Below, piece by piece: positions 45,507 to 56,928 of a stretch of 64,000 nt of DNA. The position numbers and the translations under genes are program-made. Under the pieces are notes generated by a model, which did not search any database, was not told the DNA's origin, and was given only the letters and a program-made list of their open reading frames with translations. The number at the start of each line of letters is the position of its first letter. Position 1 is the stretch's first letter. Source of the stretch: Mediterranea sp. An20. GTDB taxonomy: Bacteria > Bacteroidota > Bacteroidia > Bacteroidales > Bacteroidaceae. The stretch spans positions 1-64,000 of the forward strand of contig NZ_NFJV01000010.1 of the NCBI RefSeq assembly GCF_002160055.1. Reading direction: 5' to 3'.

Positions 45507-47555
45507 ATGCAAAAAGGAAACATTGGGGTAACAACTGAGAACATATTCCCCGTCATAAAGAAATTCTTGTATAGTGACCACGAGATTTTTCTCCGTGAGT
45601 TGGTAAGCAATGCAGTGGATGCCACGCAAAAATTAAAAACCCTTTCTTCCATGGGTGACTTCAAAGGTGAGTTGGGTGATTTGACCATACATATTTCCTT
45701 GGGTAAGGATACCGTCACTGTGTCAGACCGTGGCTTGGGACTTACTGCTGAAGAAATAGACAAATATATCAATCAAATAGCCTTTTCGGGTGCCAATGAT
45801 TTTCTGGAGAAGTACAAGAATGATGCAAATGCCATTATCGGCCACTTCGGACTTGGATTTTATTCGGCTTTCATGGTAGCCAAAAAGGTGGAAATCGTCA
45901 CCAAGTCTTATAAGGAAGATGCTAAAGCAGTAAAATGGACTTGCGATGGAAGCCCAGAGTTTACATTAGAAGATTCCGACCGTACAGACCGTGGGACAGA
46001 TATTATTCTTTACATAGACGATGACTGTAAGGAATTTCTTGAAGAATCGCGTATTTCCGCCTTGCTGAACAAATATTGCCGCTTCTTGCCCGTTCCTGTG
46101 GCATTCGGTAAAAAGAAAGAGTGGAAAGACGGGAAACAGGTTGAAACAGGCGAGGATAACGTTATCAATGATACGACTCCTCTTTGGACGAAGAAGCCCA
46201 GCGAATTGAAGGATGAGGATTATAAGAAGTTCTATCGCGACCTCTATCCAATGGCTGATGAACCTCTTTTCTGGATTCATCTGAATGTGGATTATCCTTT
46301 CCACCTAACCGGTATCCTATATTTCCCGAAGGTAAAGAGCAACATCGAACTGACGAAGAACAAAATCCAGCTTTATTGCAACCAGGTGTACGTTACCGAT
46401 TCTGTAGAAGGTATTGTGCCTGATTTCCTCACCCTGCTGCACGGTGTGCTTGATTCGCCGGATATTCCGTTGAATGTATCACGCTCGTATCTGCAAAGCG
46501 ATTCGAATGTGAAGAAAATCTCGACATACATCACTAAGAAAGTATCCGATCGCTTGCAGAGCATCTTCAAAAACGACCGTAAACAGTTTGAGGAGAAGTG
46601 GGACGACTTAAAGATATTCATCGATTACGGCATGTTGACACAAGAAGATTTTTACGACCGTGCCAAAGACTTCGCCTTGCTGGAGGATACCGATAAGAAA
46701 TATTACACCTTTGATGAATACAAAACTCTCATCAAAGATGCGCAAACAGATAAAGATGGTACGCTTATCTATCTTTATGCCAACAATAAAGATGAACAAT
46801 ACAGCTACATCGAAGCAGCTAAATCCAAAGGGTATAATGTCTTGTTGATGGACGGACAGCTGGATATAGCCGTAGTGAGCATGTTGGAGCAGAAGCTTGA
46901 AAAATGCCGCTTCACACGCGTAGACAGTGATGTGATAGATAAACTCATCGTGAAAGAAGACGCAAAAAACGAGGAGTTGGAAGCAGGTAAGCAAGAGGTG
47001 CTTTCCATCATGTTTAAGAGCCAATTGCCTAAGATAGAAAAAGCTGAATTCCATATTACAGCCGATTCTCTCGGAGAGAATGCCTTCCCGGTCATGATTA
47101 CACAGAGTGAGTATATGCGCCGTATGAAGGAGATGGCTAACATACAGTCTGGCATGAGTTTTTATGGTGAGATGCCCGATATGTATAACCTCATCTTGAA
47201 TTCCGACCATAAACTGGTGAAGGATATCTTGAGCGATGAAAATGCTTCGTGTGAGGATTCGATTGCCCCGATTCAGAAGAGTTTGGACGAAACAGATTCA
47301 CGCCGAAAGGAATTGCGTAAATCTCAGGAAGGTAAGAAGGATGAAGATATTCCTACTGCCGAGAAAGATGAACTGAGCAGTCTCGACAAGAAATGGGATG
47401 AATTGAAGCAACAGAAAGAAAAAGTGCTGGCTGATTATGCGGCAGGCAACAAAGTTGTACGTCAGCTCATTGATTTGGCTTTGCTTCAAAACGGTATGCT
47501 GAAAGGAGAAGCGTTGAACAACTTCCTGAAACGTAGCATTGAACTGATTGGATGA
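45507..47555 (+). CDS. htpG: Molecular chaperone HtpG (bacterial Hsp90)
   Basis: A 682-residue Hsp90. The N-terminal ATPase has FLRELVSNAVDATQKL (ATP-site Glu and Asn), VSDRGLGLTAEEI and GHFGLGFYSAFMVA. The middle domain includes NVSRSYLQSDSNVKK, with the gamma-phosphate-contacting arginine. The C-terminal dimerisation part is present but carries a charged helix (SQEGKKDEDIPTAEKDE) typical of Bacteroidetes HtpG. It follows clpC with its own terminator between them, so both chaperones probably have separate stress promoters. Confidence 0.95.
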   Translation: MQKGNIGVTTENIFPVIKKFLYSDHEIFLRELVSNAVDATQKLKTLSSMGDFKGELGDLTIHISLGKDTVTVSDRGLGLTAEEIDKYINQIAFSGANDFLEKYKNDANAIIGHFGLGFYSAFMVAKKVEIVTKSYKEDAKAVKWTCDGSPEFTLEDSDRTDRGTDIILYIDDDCKEFLEESRISALLNKYCRFLPVPVAFGKKKEWKDGKQVETGEDNVINDTTPLWTKKPSELKDEDYKKFYRDLYPMADEPLFWIHLNVDYPFHLTGILYFPKVKSNIELTKNKIQLYCNQVYVTDSVEGIVPDFLTLLHGVLDSPDIPLNVSRSYLQSDSNVKKISTYITKKVSDRLQSIFKNDRKQFEEKWDDLKIFIDYGMLTQEDFYDRAKDFALLEDTDKKYYTFDEYKTLIKDAQTDKDGTLIYLYANNKDEQYSYIEAAKSKGYNVLLMDGQLDIAVVSMLEQKLEKCRFTRVDSDVIDKLIVKEDAKNEELEAGKQEVLSIMFKSQLPKIEKAEFHITADSLGENAFPVMITQSEYMRRMKEMANIQSGMSFYGEMPDMYNLILNSDHKLVKDILSDENASCEDSIAPIQKSLDETDSRRKELRKSQEGKKDEDIPTAEKDELSSLDKKWDELKQQKEKVLADYAAGNKVVRQLIDLALLQNGMLKGEALNNFLKRSIELIG

Positions 47556-47603
47556 GGATAGGCTGACTCAGTAGAGCCATTATAATGGCATTTATCTTCT
47601 TTT

Positions 47604-47648
47604 ATCGGCATTGTGGTGTAAAATACAGCCATAATGCCGATTTTTATT
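47604..47648 (+). terminator. Terminator of htpG
   Basis: ATCGGCATTGTGG (47604-47616) pairs with CCATAATGCCGAT (47629-47641) with one mismatch, followed by TTTTATTT. It is 48 bases after the htpG stop. Confidence 0.75.
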
Positions 47649-47678
47649 TGCTATTATAAAAACTATTTCCTACATTTG
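47647..47678 (+). promoter_or_regulatory. Promoter of the patatin-like outer-membrane protein gene
   Basis: TTTG at 47647-47650 and TACATTTG at 47671-47678 match both Bacteroides promoter boxes with a 20-base spacer. It starts right at the end of the htpG terminator, 47 bases before the ATG. Confidence 0.7.
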
Positions 47679-47725
47679 AATCGAATTCTAAAACCTGCTT
47701 TATTCTTTTTATCTGAAAAACTGAC

Positions 47726-50026
47726 ATGAAAAAATCATTTCTACTCTGGGCATTGATGATTCTCTGCTTGCTTCCGGCTGTACAGGCTCAACGTGTAGGC
47801 CTGGTGCTGAGCGGAGGTGGGGCCAAGGGGATGACCCATATCGGAATTATCCGCGCCCTCGAAGAAAACGATATTCCCATCGATTATATAGCCGGTACTT
47901 CGATGGGGGCCATTATAGGTTCTCTGTATGCAATGGGATATTCGCCCGATGAAATGGAGGAATTGCTGCGTTCGCCAAACTTTAAGCAGTGGTATACGGG
48001 AACCGTTGAGCCGGAAAATGCTTACTATTTCAAACATAACCGTCCTACGCCAGAATTCTTCAATCTCCGCTTTTCTTTCCGCGGGTCGGATAAGGTGAAA
48101 CCTAAAATTCCGACCAACATGATAAATCCCATCCAGATGAACCTGGCTTTTATGATTTTGTTTGGGCAAGCTACAGCTTCGTGTCAGGGAAACTTCAATA
48201 ACTTGTTTGTGCCGTTCCGGTGCGTGGCATCTGACGTCTACAACAAACGCCCGTTGGTAATGCGTACGGGGGATTTGGGGGATGCTGTGCGCGCCTCGAT
48301 GAGCTTTCCGTTTGTTTTTAAGCCCATTGAGATAGACAGTGTATTGGTGTATGACGGAGGCATTTACAACAATTTCCCGGCCGATGTGGTATATGAGGAT
48401 TTTCATCCTGATATCATCATAGGAAGTGTGGTGGCTGACAATCCGAAAAAGCCCCAGGAGGGTAATCTGATGAGTCAGTTGGAAAATATGATTATGCAGA
48501 AAACCGACTACACCATTCCGGATTCGGCGGGAATAGTAATGAGTTTTAAGTATAGCGACGTGAATCTGCTTGACTTCAACCGGCTGGACGAGCTCCACGA
48601 TATAGGCTACAAACGTGCTATCAGTCTGATGGATTCTATTAAAGGACGCATTCACCGGCGGGTTGACAGCAAGGAGGTGCAGTTGCGTCGCAAAATATAC
48701 CGGCATAATTTGCCCGATTATGTATTCAGGGATATATATATCGAAGGAGCGGATCCGCAGCAGCAGGCCTACATCCGCAAAGAATTTTATGGTGAAGAAG
48801 GCGACACGTTCACGATTGACGATGCCAAGCGTGGTTATTTCCGGCTTTTGGCGGACAATATGATTTCTGAGATTATTCCGCATGCCGTCTATAACAGAGA
48901 CGAGGGTCTGTTCGAACTCCATCTGAAGGTACAGATAGAGAGCAACTTTTCGGTGCGCATCGGTGGAAACGTATCTACCACCAGTTCCAACCAGATATAT
49001 CTGGGAGTCGGTTATCAGAACTTGGATTTTTATTCTAAGGAAATAATACTTGACGGGCAGTTGGGTAAAATCTACAACAACGCCCAACTGATGGGACGTA
49101 TTGATTTGCCTACGCGCATTCCTACCTCCTACCGTCTTATTGCCTCTTTCAGTTCTTTTGACTATTACCGCAAGGACAAGCTGTTTTCAAAAAACGATAT
49201 GCCATCGCTGAATTCAAAAACGGAACGTTTCGTGAAAATGATGGTGGCTCTTCCCTTTTTGTCCAACAAGCGGGCTGAGTTCAGTTTAGGGTATGGGTAT
49301 CTGGTCGATAACTATTTCCAGACCAAGGTGATTGACTTTAATAATGACAAAGCAGACCGCAGTTCCTATAATTTGTTTGGAGGTGCTGTCGGCTTTTACG
49401 GGAGTACGCTCGATACACGTCAGTATGCCATCAGGGGTTACTACGAGAAGCTGATTGCACAGGTTTTCACCGGCAGCGAGCACTACAGGCCAGGAACATC
49501 GGCATTTTTTGAAGATTCTCCTTTCAAACAACGCAAGACTTGGTTGCAAATCTCTTACGGAAAGGAATCGTATCATTCCATAAGCCCAAAGTTTACCTTA
49601 GGCTGGATGGTGGAGGCACTCTACTCATCCAAAAACTTTTCTACCAATTACACGGCCACTATGATGCAGGCTGGCGAGTTCTCACCCACACCGCATAGTA
49701 AGCTGATGTATAATGCGGCCTTTCGTGCCAACCAGTTTGTGGCTGCGGGCATCAAACCTATATGGCGTTTTAGTGATATGTTTCATCTGAGGACAGAACT
49801 CTACGGATTTATGCCGATTTTTCCTATTTTGTGTGATGAGCAAAACAATGCTTATTACGGAAAAGCCTTCTCGCGCTTTGAATACATGGGAGAAATATCA
49901 GTCGTATGCCGTTTGCCCTTCGGCACCATTGCAGCTTACCTAAATCACTATAGCTCACCGCGTAGGGAGTGGAATGTTGGTCTGACTATTGGCTGGCAGC
50001 TGTTCAACTATCGTTTTATTGAATAG
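47726..50026 (+). CDS. Patatin-like phospholipase fused to an outer-membrane barrel (type Vd-like)
   Basis: A 766-residue protein. After a signal peptide (MKKSFLLWALMILCLLPAVQ, cleavage near A) comes a patatin lipase domain with oxyanion loop LSGGGAKGMTHIG, nucleophile serine in AGTSMGAIIG and catalytic aspartate in VYDGGIYNNFP, so the Ser-Asp dyad is intact. Residues ~330-415 look like one POTRA domain (IYIEGADPQQQAYIRKEF). The last ~330 residues are beta strands of a BamA/Omp85-type barrel ending in aromatic F (NYRFIE). This matches the PlpD type Vd autotransporter layout. The lipase may be surface-exposed or periplasmic; the sequence does not decide. Confidence 0.88.
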   Translation: MKKSFLLWALMILCLLPAVQAQRVGLVLSGGGAKGMTHIGIIRALEENDIPIDYIAGTSMGAIIGSLYAMGYSPDEMEELLRSPNFKQWYTGTVEPENAYYFKHNRPTPEFFNLRFSFRGSDKVKPKIPTNMINPIQMNLAFMILFGQATASCQGNFNNLFVPFRCVASDVYNKRPLVMRTGDLGDAVRASMSFPFVFKPIEIDSVLVYDGGIYNNFPADVVYEDFHPDIIIGSVVADNPKKPQEGNLMSQLENMIMQKTDYTIPDSAGIVMSFKYSDVNLLDFNRLDELHDIGYKRAISLMDSIKGRIHRRVDSKEVQLRRKIYRHNLPDYVFRDIYIEGADPQQQAYIRKEFYGEEGDTFTIDDAKRGYFRLLADNMISEIIPHAVYNRDEGLFELHLKVQIESNFSVRIGGNVSTTSSNQIYLGVGYQNLDFYSKEIILDGQLGKIYNNAQLMGRIDLPTRIPTSYRLIASFSSFDYYRKDKLFSKNDMPSLNSKTERFVKMMVALPFLSNKRAEFSLGYGYLVDNYFQTKVIDFNNDKADRSSYNLFGGAVGFYGSTLDTRQYAIRGYYEKLIAQVFTGSEHYRPGTSAFFEDSPFKQRKTWLQISYGKESYHSISPKFTLGWMVEALYSSKNFSTNYTATMMQAGEFSPTPHSKLMYNAAFRANQFVAAGIKPIWRFSDMFHLRTELYGFMPIFPILCDEQNNAYYGKAFSRFEYMGEISVVCRLPFGTIAAYLNHYSSPRREWNVGLTIGWQLFNYRFIE

Positions 50027-50054
50027 TTTTTTTGAAAAAAAATAAGGCGAACGC

Positions 50055-50084
50055 TTGCTGATTCAAAAAAAGTCCGTATCTTTG
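50055..50084 (+). promoter_or_regulatory. Promoter of the tRNA-Arg pair
   Basis: TTG at 50055-50057 and TATCTTTG at 50077-50084 are 19 bases apart. The first tRNA begins 18 bases after the -7 box. Confidence 0.7.
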
Positions 50085-50101
50085 CACCCGTTAAAACGAA
50101 A

Positions 50102-50175
50102 GGCTCCTTAGCTCAACTGAATAGAGCATCTGACTACGGATCAGAAGGTTACAGGTTTGAATCCTGTAGGAGTCA
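50102..50175 (+). tRNA. tRNA-Arg(ACG), copy 1
   Basis: A 74-nt cloverleaf: acceptor GGCTCCT pairs with AGGAGTC (one G-T), the D arm holds AGCTCAACTGAATAGAGC, the anticodon loop is CTACGGA and the T arm has GGTTTGAATCC. The anticodon ACG reads CGN arginine codons, normally with A34 edited to inosine. CCA is not encoded. It shares a promoter and terminator with copy 2. Confidence 0.95.
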
Positions 50176-50198
50176 CTAAGTAGTGTGTAATATAAGCA

Positions 50199-50272
50199 GG
50201 CTCCTTAGCTCAACTGAATAGAGCATCTGACTACGGATCAGAAGGTTACAGGTTTGAATCCTGTAGGAGTCA
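50199..50272 (+). tRNA. tRNA-Arg(ACG), copy 2
   Basis: The sequence is identical over all 74 bases to the tRNA at 50102-50175, with anticodon ACG, and separated from it by a 23-base spacer. CCA is not encoded. Perfect identity points to a recent tandem duplication or gene conversion. Confidence 0.95.
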
Positions 50273-50279
50273 CAAAAGG

Positions 50280-50317
50280 GAATCTTACAAAGACATTGTA
50301 AGGTTCTCTTTTTTTTT
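50280..50317 (+). terminator. Terminator of the tRNA-Arg transcript
   Basis: GAATCTTACAA (50280-50290) pairs with TTGTAAGGTTC (50296-50306) around a five-base loop, followed by a run of nine T residues. It lies eight bases after the second tRNA. Confidence 0.85.
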
Positions 50318-50447
50318 ATGCGCGTATGGAGTTTCAGTTCAAGCTCCGGGGTCCGAAGTTGGTCCTTATATTGGGGAAATCTGCTTCTAAGGTACTTGAA
50401 TTTTGCTTATTATATATGAGGAAATCTATTCTTGGGTATTGGGATTC

Positions 50448-50517
50448 CTAACCCTTAGGTTTAGCGGTCTAACCCTTAGGTTTAGCAACCTAACCTTTAG
50501 GTTTGGCTGGCTAACCT
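50448..50517 (+). repeat. 21-bp tandem repeat, about 3.3 copies
   Basis: CTAACCCTTAGGTTTAGC plus three variable bases is repeated at 50448, 50469 and 50490, with a partial fourth copy (CTAACCT) at 50511. Each unit is itself an imperfect palindrome (CTAA.CC..GG.TTAG). No gene contains it. The surrounding 50318-50540 segment otherwise shows nothing. Confidence 0.85.
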
Positions 50518-50540
50518 TGAATGTACGCATATCCCCCAAA

Positions 50541-50706
50541 AAACAAGAGGGTGTGTCAAAATTCAAAATCACTATCATTCATTCTGTCATGTTGAGCGGA
50601 GCGAAGCGAAGTCGAAACATCTCACATTACGCATAGTGAGACCCCTCGACTAAGCTCGGGGTGACAGAATGATAGGTAATATTTATTTTGACACACCCTC
50701 TTGTTT
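50541..50706. repeat. 166-bp palindromic element (MITE/REP-like)
   Basis: Perfect 22-bp terminal inverted repeats (50541-50562 and 50685-50706, outer sequence AAACAAGAGGGTGTGTCAAA) enclose a second inner pair (CATTCTGTCA near 50580 with TGACAGAATG near 50661) and GAGCGGAGCGAAGCGAAGTC. The whole can fold into a long hairpin. Motifs of the GTCATxxxGAGCGAAGCGA type recur in Bacteroidetes intergenic repeats, from memory. It sits at the 3' side of dapA and may act as a terminator. Confidence 0.8.
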
Positions 50707-50722
50707 CCTACTGTTTAAAGTG

Positions 50723-51619
50723 TCAGCACTTGATATTCAGTTCATTTAATATCTTGCGCATGGCTTCAAATGTTGTGATGCGGGTGGGAACCAACGGCAG
50801 CCGAAGCTTGTTTTCCACCATTCCCATGGCATTGAGCATGGCTTTTACTCCGGCCGGATTGCCGTCTACAAAGAGCAGCTTAAACAATTCTGCAAACTTG
50901 TGATGAATGGCCAGGGCATTGGCATAATCCCCTTGCAGGGCTAAACGCACCATTCGGCTGAATTCGCGTGGGAAAGCATTCCCGATGACAGAGATAACCC
51001 CCACGGCTCCCAAGGTGATGAGTGGGAAAGTAATGCCGTCATCACCGGATATGACATCGAACGAATCTGGTTTGTTTTTAATAATATCATCCATTTGGGT
51101 GATATTTCCGGAGGCTTCTTTTACGGCTATCACGTTCTTGAAGTCACGGGCTACCCGCAAAGTGGTTTCGGCTGTCATATTTACTCCCGTACGGCCTGGC
51201 ACATTGTAGAGCACGATAGGCATGTCCGGGCGTGCTTCGGCAATTGCTTTATAATGCTGGTAAATGCCTTCCTGCGAAGGCTTGTTATAGTAAGGCACTA
51301 CAGAAAGCACGGCATCTACCCCGGTGAAATCATCGTTTTTGAGCGTTTCTACAATAGAACGGGTGTTGTTTCCGCCTACACCCAGCAAAATGGGGATGCG
51401 GCCCCCGACGCGCTCTATCACTCTTCTTTTGATTTTTTGTTTCTCATCCTCTGTCAGCGTAGGAGTCTCGGCCGTGGTGCCAAGCACACAAAGAAAATCT
51501 GTATTGTTCTGCACCTGGTAATCAACCAGCCGCATCAGGGCGTCGTAATCAACGCTTTCGTCTGACTTAAAAGGGGTAATCAAGGCTACTCCCATACCTT
51601 TCAACTTGGTACGTATCAT
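50723..51619 (-). CDS. dapA: 4-hydroxy-tetrahydrodipicolinate synthase
   Basis: A 298-residue (beta/alpha)8 enzyme of lysine and diaminopimelate synthesis. It condenses pyruvate with aspartate semialdehyde. Key residues are visible: GTTAETPTLT for substrate carboxylate binding, tyrosine in VLYNVPGRTG, and the Schiff-base lysine in AVKEASGNI. Length is normal. A - strand -7 box TACTTTTG at 51661-51654 suits its start. Its 3' end abuts the palindromic element at 50541-50706. Confidence 0.97.
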   Translation of the reverse strand: MIRTKLKGMGVALITPFKSDESVDYDALMRLVDYQVQNNTDFLCVLGTTAETPTLTEDEKQKIKRRVIERVGGRIPILLGVGGNNTRSIVETLKNDDFTGVDAVLSVVPYYNKPSQEGIYQHYKAIAEARPDMPIVLYNVPGRTGVNMTAETTLRVARDFKNVIAVKEASGNITQMDDIIKNKPDSFDVISGDDGITFPLITLGAVGVISVIGNAFPREFSRMVRLALQGDYANALAIHHKFAELFKLLFVDGNPAGVKAMLNAMGMVENKLRLPLVPTRITTFEAMRKILNELNIKC

Positions 51620-51712
51620 AAATCCGGTATAAATCTGTTTATTTTGAGACTGACAAAAGTACTACTTTTTTCTTTCTCTTGCGATTTTTCTCAAGAAAAA
51701 AAATAGATTTGC

Positions 51713-54480
<2,768 letters not shown>

Positions 54481-54503
54481 ACTCCGTGATGTTGATAAAA
54501 AAG

Positions 54504-54535
54504 AAAAGGACATTCTTTGTGGAATGTCCTTTTTT
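54504..54535. terminator. Terminator between trmD and pyrD
   Basis: AAAAGGACATTC (54504-54515) pairs perfectly with GAATGTCCTTTT (54522-54533) around a six-base loop with A-run before and T-run after. It serves + strand trmD and could also serve the converging pyrK-pyrD transcript. Confidence 0.85.
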
Positions 54536-54573
54536 ATGATATATAAATGCGAATGCCGTCTGTTTGTTAGCGG

Positions 54574-55485
54574 TCATACCTCAAGCGCACCGATTATCTG
54601 GCGTACTGACGTATAATTATGTCGCTTGAGATAATCATCGATGCCTTCGATTACTTTGAGTGTGACAGTAGGATCAATGAAGTTTGCAGTACCAATCTGA
54701 ATGGCAGAGGCTCCGGCTAACATAAACTCAACAGCGTCTTTCCAATTCATGATTCCTCCCAATCCTATGACCGGAATTTTTACTGATTTCGCAACTTGCC
54801 AGACCATACGCAAAGCTATGGGCTTTACCGCTGCTCCAGACATTCCCCCCGTTACAGTGGAGAGAACCGGACGCCTACGTTCTGCATCAATGGCCATCCC
54901 TAACAGTGTGTTAATCAGGGATACACTGTCTGCTCCTCCGTTCTCTGCCGCACGAGCTATCTCGGTAATATCGGTTACATTGGGCGACAGTTTTACAATA
55001 AGTGTTTTCTTGTAGACCTCGCGCACTGCCCTTACAACCTCTTCTGCGCCTTTGGCTGTAACCCCAAAAGCCATTCCTCCTTGCTTCACATTGGGGCATG
55101 AAATATTCAGCTCAATAGCAGGAATATTTACAAGTTCGTTGATAATAGAGGCAGTTTCCACATAATCTTCAATGGCCGAACCCGATACGTTGACAATCAT
55201 ATTGGTTTCAATGTCCTTAATGCGCGGATAAATGTGCTCTACAAAATAATGTACACCCTTATTTTGCAGTCCTACAGCATTTAACATGCCTGATGGGGTT
55301 TCTGCCATGCGCGGATATGGGTTCCCTTCACGTTTGTGAAGAGTAGTCCCCTTTACAATAATACCACCTATTCGCGATATATCTATAAAATCAGCAAATT
55401 CCTCACCGTATCCAAAAGTACCCGATGCAGTCATCACCGGGTTTTTCATTTGTAATTTACCAATGTTTACATTTAAATCTGCCAT
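54574..55485 (-). CDS. pyrD: Dihydroorotate dehydrogenase, class 1B catalytic subunit
   Basis: A 303-residue FMN enzyme oxidising dihydroorotate to orotate in pyrimidine synthesis. The N-terminal [19 protein letters not shown] and the catalytic cysteine in [13 protein letters not shown] mark the class 1B (NAD-linked) type, with FMN contacts in [11 protein letters not shown] and [11 protein letters not shown]. The class 1B form needs PyrK, whose gene lies directly upstream and overlaps by 13 bases, so translation is coupled. Confidence 0.96.
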   Translation of the reverse strand: MADLNVNIGKLQMKNPVMTASGTFGYGEEFADFIDISRIGGIIVKGTTLHKREGNPYPRMAETPSGMLNAVGLQNKGVHYFVEHIYPRIKDIETNMIVNVSGSAIEDYVETASIINELVNIPAIELNISCPNVKQGGMAFGVTAKGAEEVVRAVREVYKKTLIVKLSPNVTDITEIARAAENGGADSVSLINTLLGMAIDAERRRPVLSTVTGGMSGAAVKPIALRMVWQVAKSVKIPVIGLGGIMNWKDAVEFMLAGASAIQIGTANFIDPTVTLKVIEGIDDYLKRHNYTSVRQIIGALEV

Positions 55486-56249
55486 AATAGTTTATTGATG
55501 TTAAATACAGGACCTTCTTTACATACACATAAATGACCTTCCGTGGTATTTTCTACGCAACACAAGCAGGCTCCGATGCCACAAGCCATTGTATTTTCCA
55601 GAGAAACTTCACAATTAACGTCTTTGCTTTTGGCAAATTTGGCTACTGCCATCATCATGGGTTTAGGGCCACATGTATATATGTGTTCAAAATTTTTCTT
55701 AACGAGAATGGAGTGCTGAGTGACGTATCCCCGCTCACCGTGGCTGCCGTCTTCTGTTGTCGTATATACTTCACCGTAATTCTGAAATTGTTCCAACTGC
55801 AGCAGGTCTTTACTGGTTCGGGCTCCCAGCAGAAAAGTCGGATGACTTCCGCTTTTGGCAAGTTGTTCACCCAGATAAAGCATAGGGGCAGTGCCTACAC
55901 CACCACCTACCAATAAGAGCTTGTCAGAGGGATTTTGAGGCATTGTAAAGCCATTTCCGAGCGGCAATAATACATTGATAACATCGCCGACTTTTGCCTC
56001 TCCTAAATGCTTTGTACCTTCGCCGATAAGCTGAATCAAGAACCAGACTTCATTCTTCCCGCGATCCACATAATTAATAGAAATGGGGCGGCGCAAGAAG
56101 GTGGCAGGTGAGCCGTCCACACGGATTTCAGCAAACTGCCCCGGATGCATTTCAGGGAGCTTTTCCGGAGCGGTGAGCTTTAATAATGCATAGTGACTAT
56201 GCAACCGGAGGTTTTCGGTCACCGTCAAATCTAACATGTATTTTTTCAT
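55473..56249 (-). CDS. pyrK: Dihydroorotate dehydrogenase electron-transfer subunit
   Basis: A 258-residue FAD and [2Fe-2S] protein that passes electrons from PyrD to NAD+. The ferredoxin-reductase-like part has [14 protein letters not shown] and the [14 protein letters not shown] nucleotide site. The cluster cysteines appear in [14 protein letters not shown] and [11 protein letters not shown]. It precedes pyrD in the operon. A -7 box TATCTTTG on the - strand (56294-56287) is 38 bases before the ATG. Confidence 0.95.
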   Translation of the reverse strand: MKKYMLDLTVTENLRLHSHYALLKLTAPEKLPEMHPGQFAEIRVDGSPATFLRRPISINYVDRGKNEVWFLIQLIGEGTKHLGEAKVGDVINVLLPLGNGFTMPQNPSDKLLLVGGGVGTAPMLYLGEQLAKSGSHPTFLLGARTSKDLLQLEQFQNYGEVYTTTEDGSHGERGYVTQHSILVKKNFEHIYTCGPKPMMMAVAKFAKSKDVNCEVSLENTMACGIGACLCCVENTTEGHLCVCKEGPVFNINKLLWQI

Positions 56250-56329
56250 AAATCAACTACATTGATGATAAAATTCTTTTGCTTGGCAAAGATACACCAT
56301 TTTTGTGCAATTCTAAGAGGCTTTGCATC

Positions 56330-56803
56330 TCAATTTGCAGGTTTAAAAGTTTCATAGGTGTTGTCATCGAAGAAAATGCGTATTTCAGTGATTTTCCGAG
56401 GAGGTCTTTCTTTATATACAATCTCCTGTTTTACAATCTCTTTAGCCTCGTTTGATGGCTGTTCTAACGGCTTTTCCTTGCGATTTTCCGCACGACCTTG
56501 TCCTGCGCTCGAATATTCTGCATTCTCAGCGAATAAAGGATAACAAGAATCGGCGTTTAAAGAATCGGTAGAACCAAAATTAAGGTCATTGCTCATGTTG
56601 CCCTTGCCGGTCAATAACCATTCCAGGTTGATGTCGGCATAACGTTGGTGAATGCGCAATACCAAGTCTACGCCAGGCTTGTTTCTCCCACTCAAAATGT
56701 GAGAGATGGCAGCTTGCGAGGCACCCACGCTTTCGGCAAAAGCTCCAGCTGTGAGCTTTTCTCGCTCCATTATCAGTTTAAATCTGTCTTTAATATCGTC
56801 CAT
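56330..56803 (-). CDS. XRE-family HTH transcriptional regulator
   Basis: A 157-residue protein. Residues ~1-65 are a Cro/C1-type helix-turn-helix (ERLIMEREKLTAGAFAESVG-like start, then ASQAAISHILSGRNKPGVDL, where SQAAISHIL is the recognition helix). The rest is charged and ends in EIRIFFDDNTYETF. Regulators of this type with a short unstructured tail are common in Bacteroides; the targets are unknown. A strong promoter with correct spacing and an inverted repeat lie just upstream, suggesting self-regulation. It is separated from pyrK by 80 bases. Confidence 0.9.
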   Translation of the reverse strand: MDDIKDRFKLIMEREKLTAGAFAESVGASQAAISHILSGRNKPGVDLVLRIHQRYADINLEWLLTGKGNMSNDLNFGSTDSLNADSCYPLFAENAEYSSAGQGRAENRKEKPLEQPSNEAKEIVKQEIVYKERPPRKITEIRIFFDDNTYETFKPAN

Positions 56804-56844
56804 ATATAGAATATTACAACTATAAACTTTTCCGTTGGAGATTA

Positions 56845-56875
56845 CAAAGGTATATTTTTTAATTTACAACTCCAA
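56845..56875 (-). promoter_or_regulatory. Promoter of the XRE regulator gene
   Basis: On the - strand TTTG (56875-56872) and TACCTTTG (56852-56845) are exactly 19 bases apart, the best match to the Bacteroides consensus in the window. Transcription would begin about 35 bases before the ATG. Confidence 0.75.
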
Positions 56876-56903
56876 ATTTACTACTGTATATCTTTAATAT
56901 TAC

Positions 56904-56928
56904 AATCGTATTACCCATCTGTACGATT
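56904..56928. promoter_or_regulatory. Candidate operator: inverted repeat upstream of the XRE gene
   Basis: AATCGTA (56904-56910) and TACGATT (56922-56928) form a perfect 7-bp dyad with an 11-base gap, about 100 bases upstream of the XRE start. Related TTACAA words occur at 56814, 56842, 56863 and 56899. Binding by the XRE protein is inferred from position only. Confidence 0.4.

Noticed and set aside
47741-49087. A 448-codon - strand frame opposite the patatin gene
   Set aside because: Despite its length it is antisense to a strongly conserved protein and carries no motif or promoter.
50448-50517. A CRISPR array at the tandem repeat
   Set aside because: The units are contiguous with only three variable bases and no spacers, and no cas genes are present.
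50403-50636. A 77-codon frame across the 21-bp repeat and the palindrome, giving LTLRFSG repeats
   Set aside because: The heptad-like repeat is only the translation of the 21-bp DNA repeat, and the frame runs on into the inverted-repeat element.
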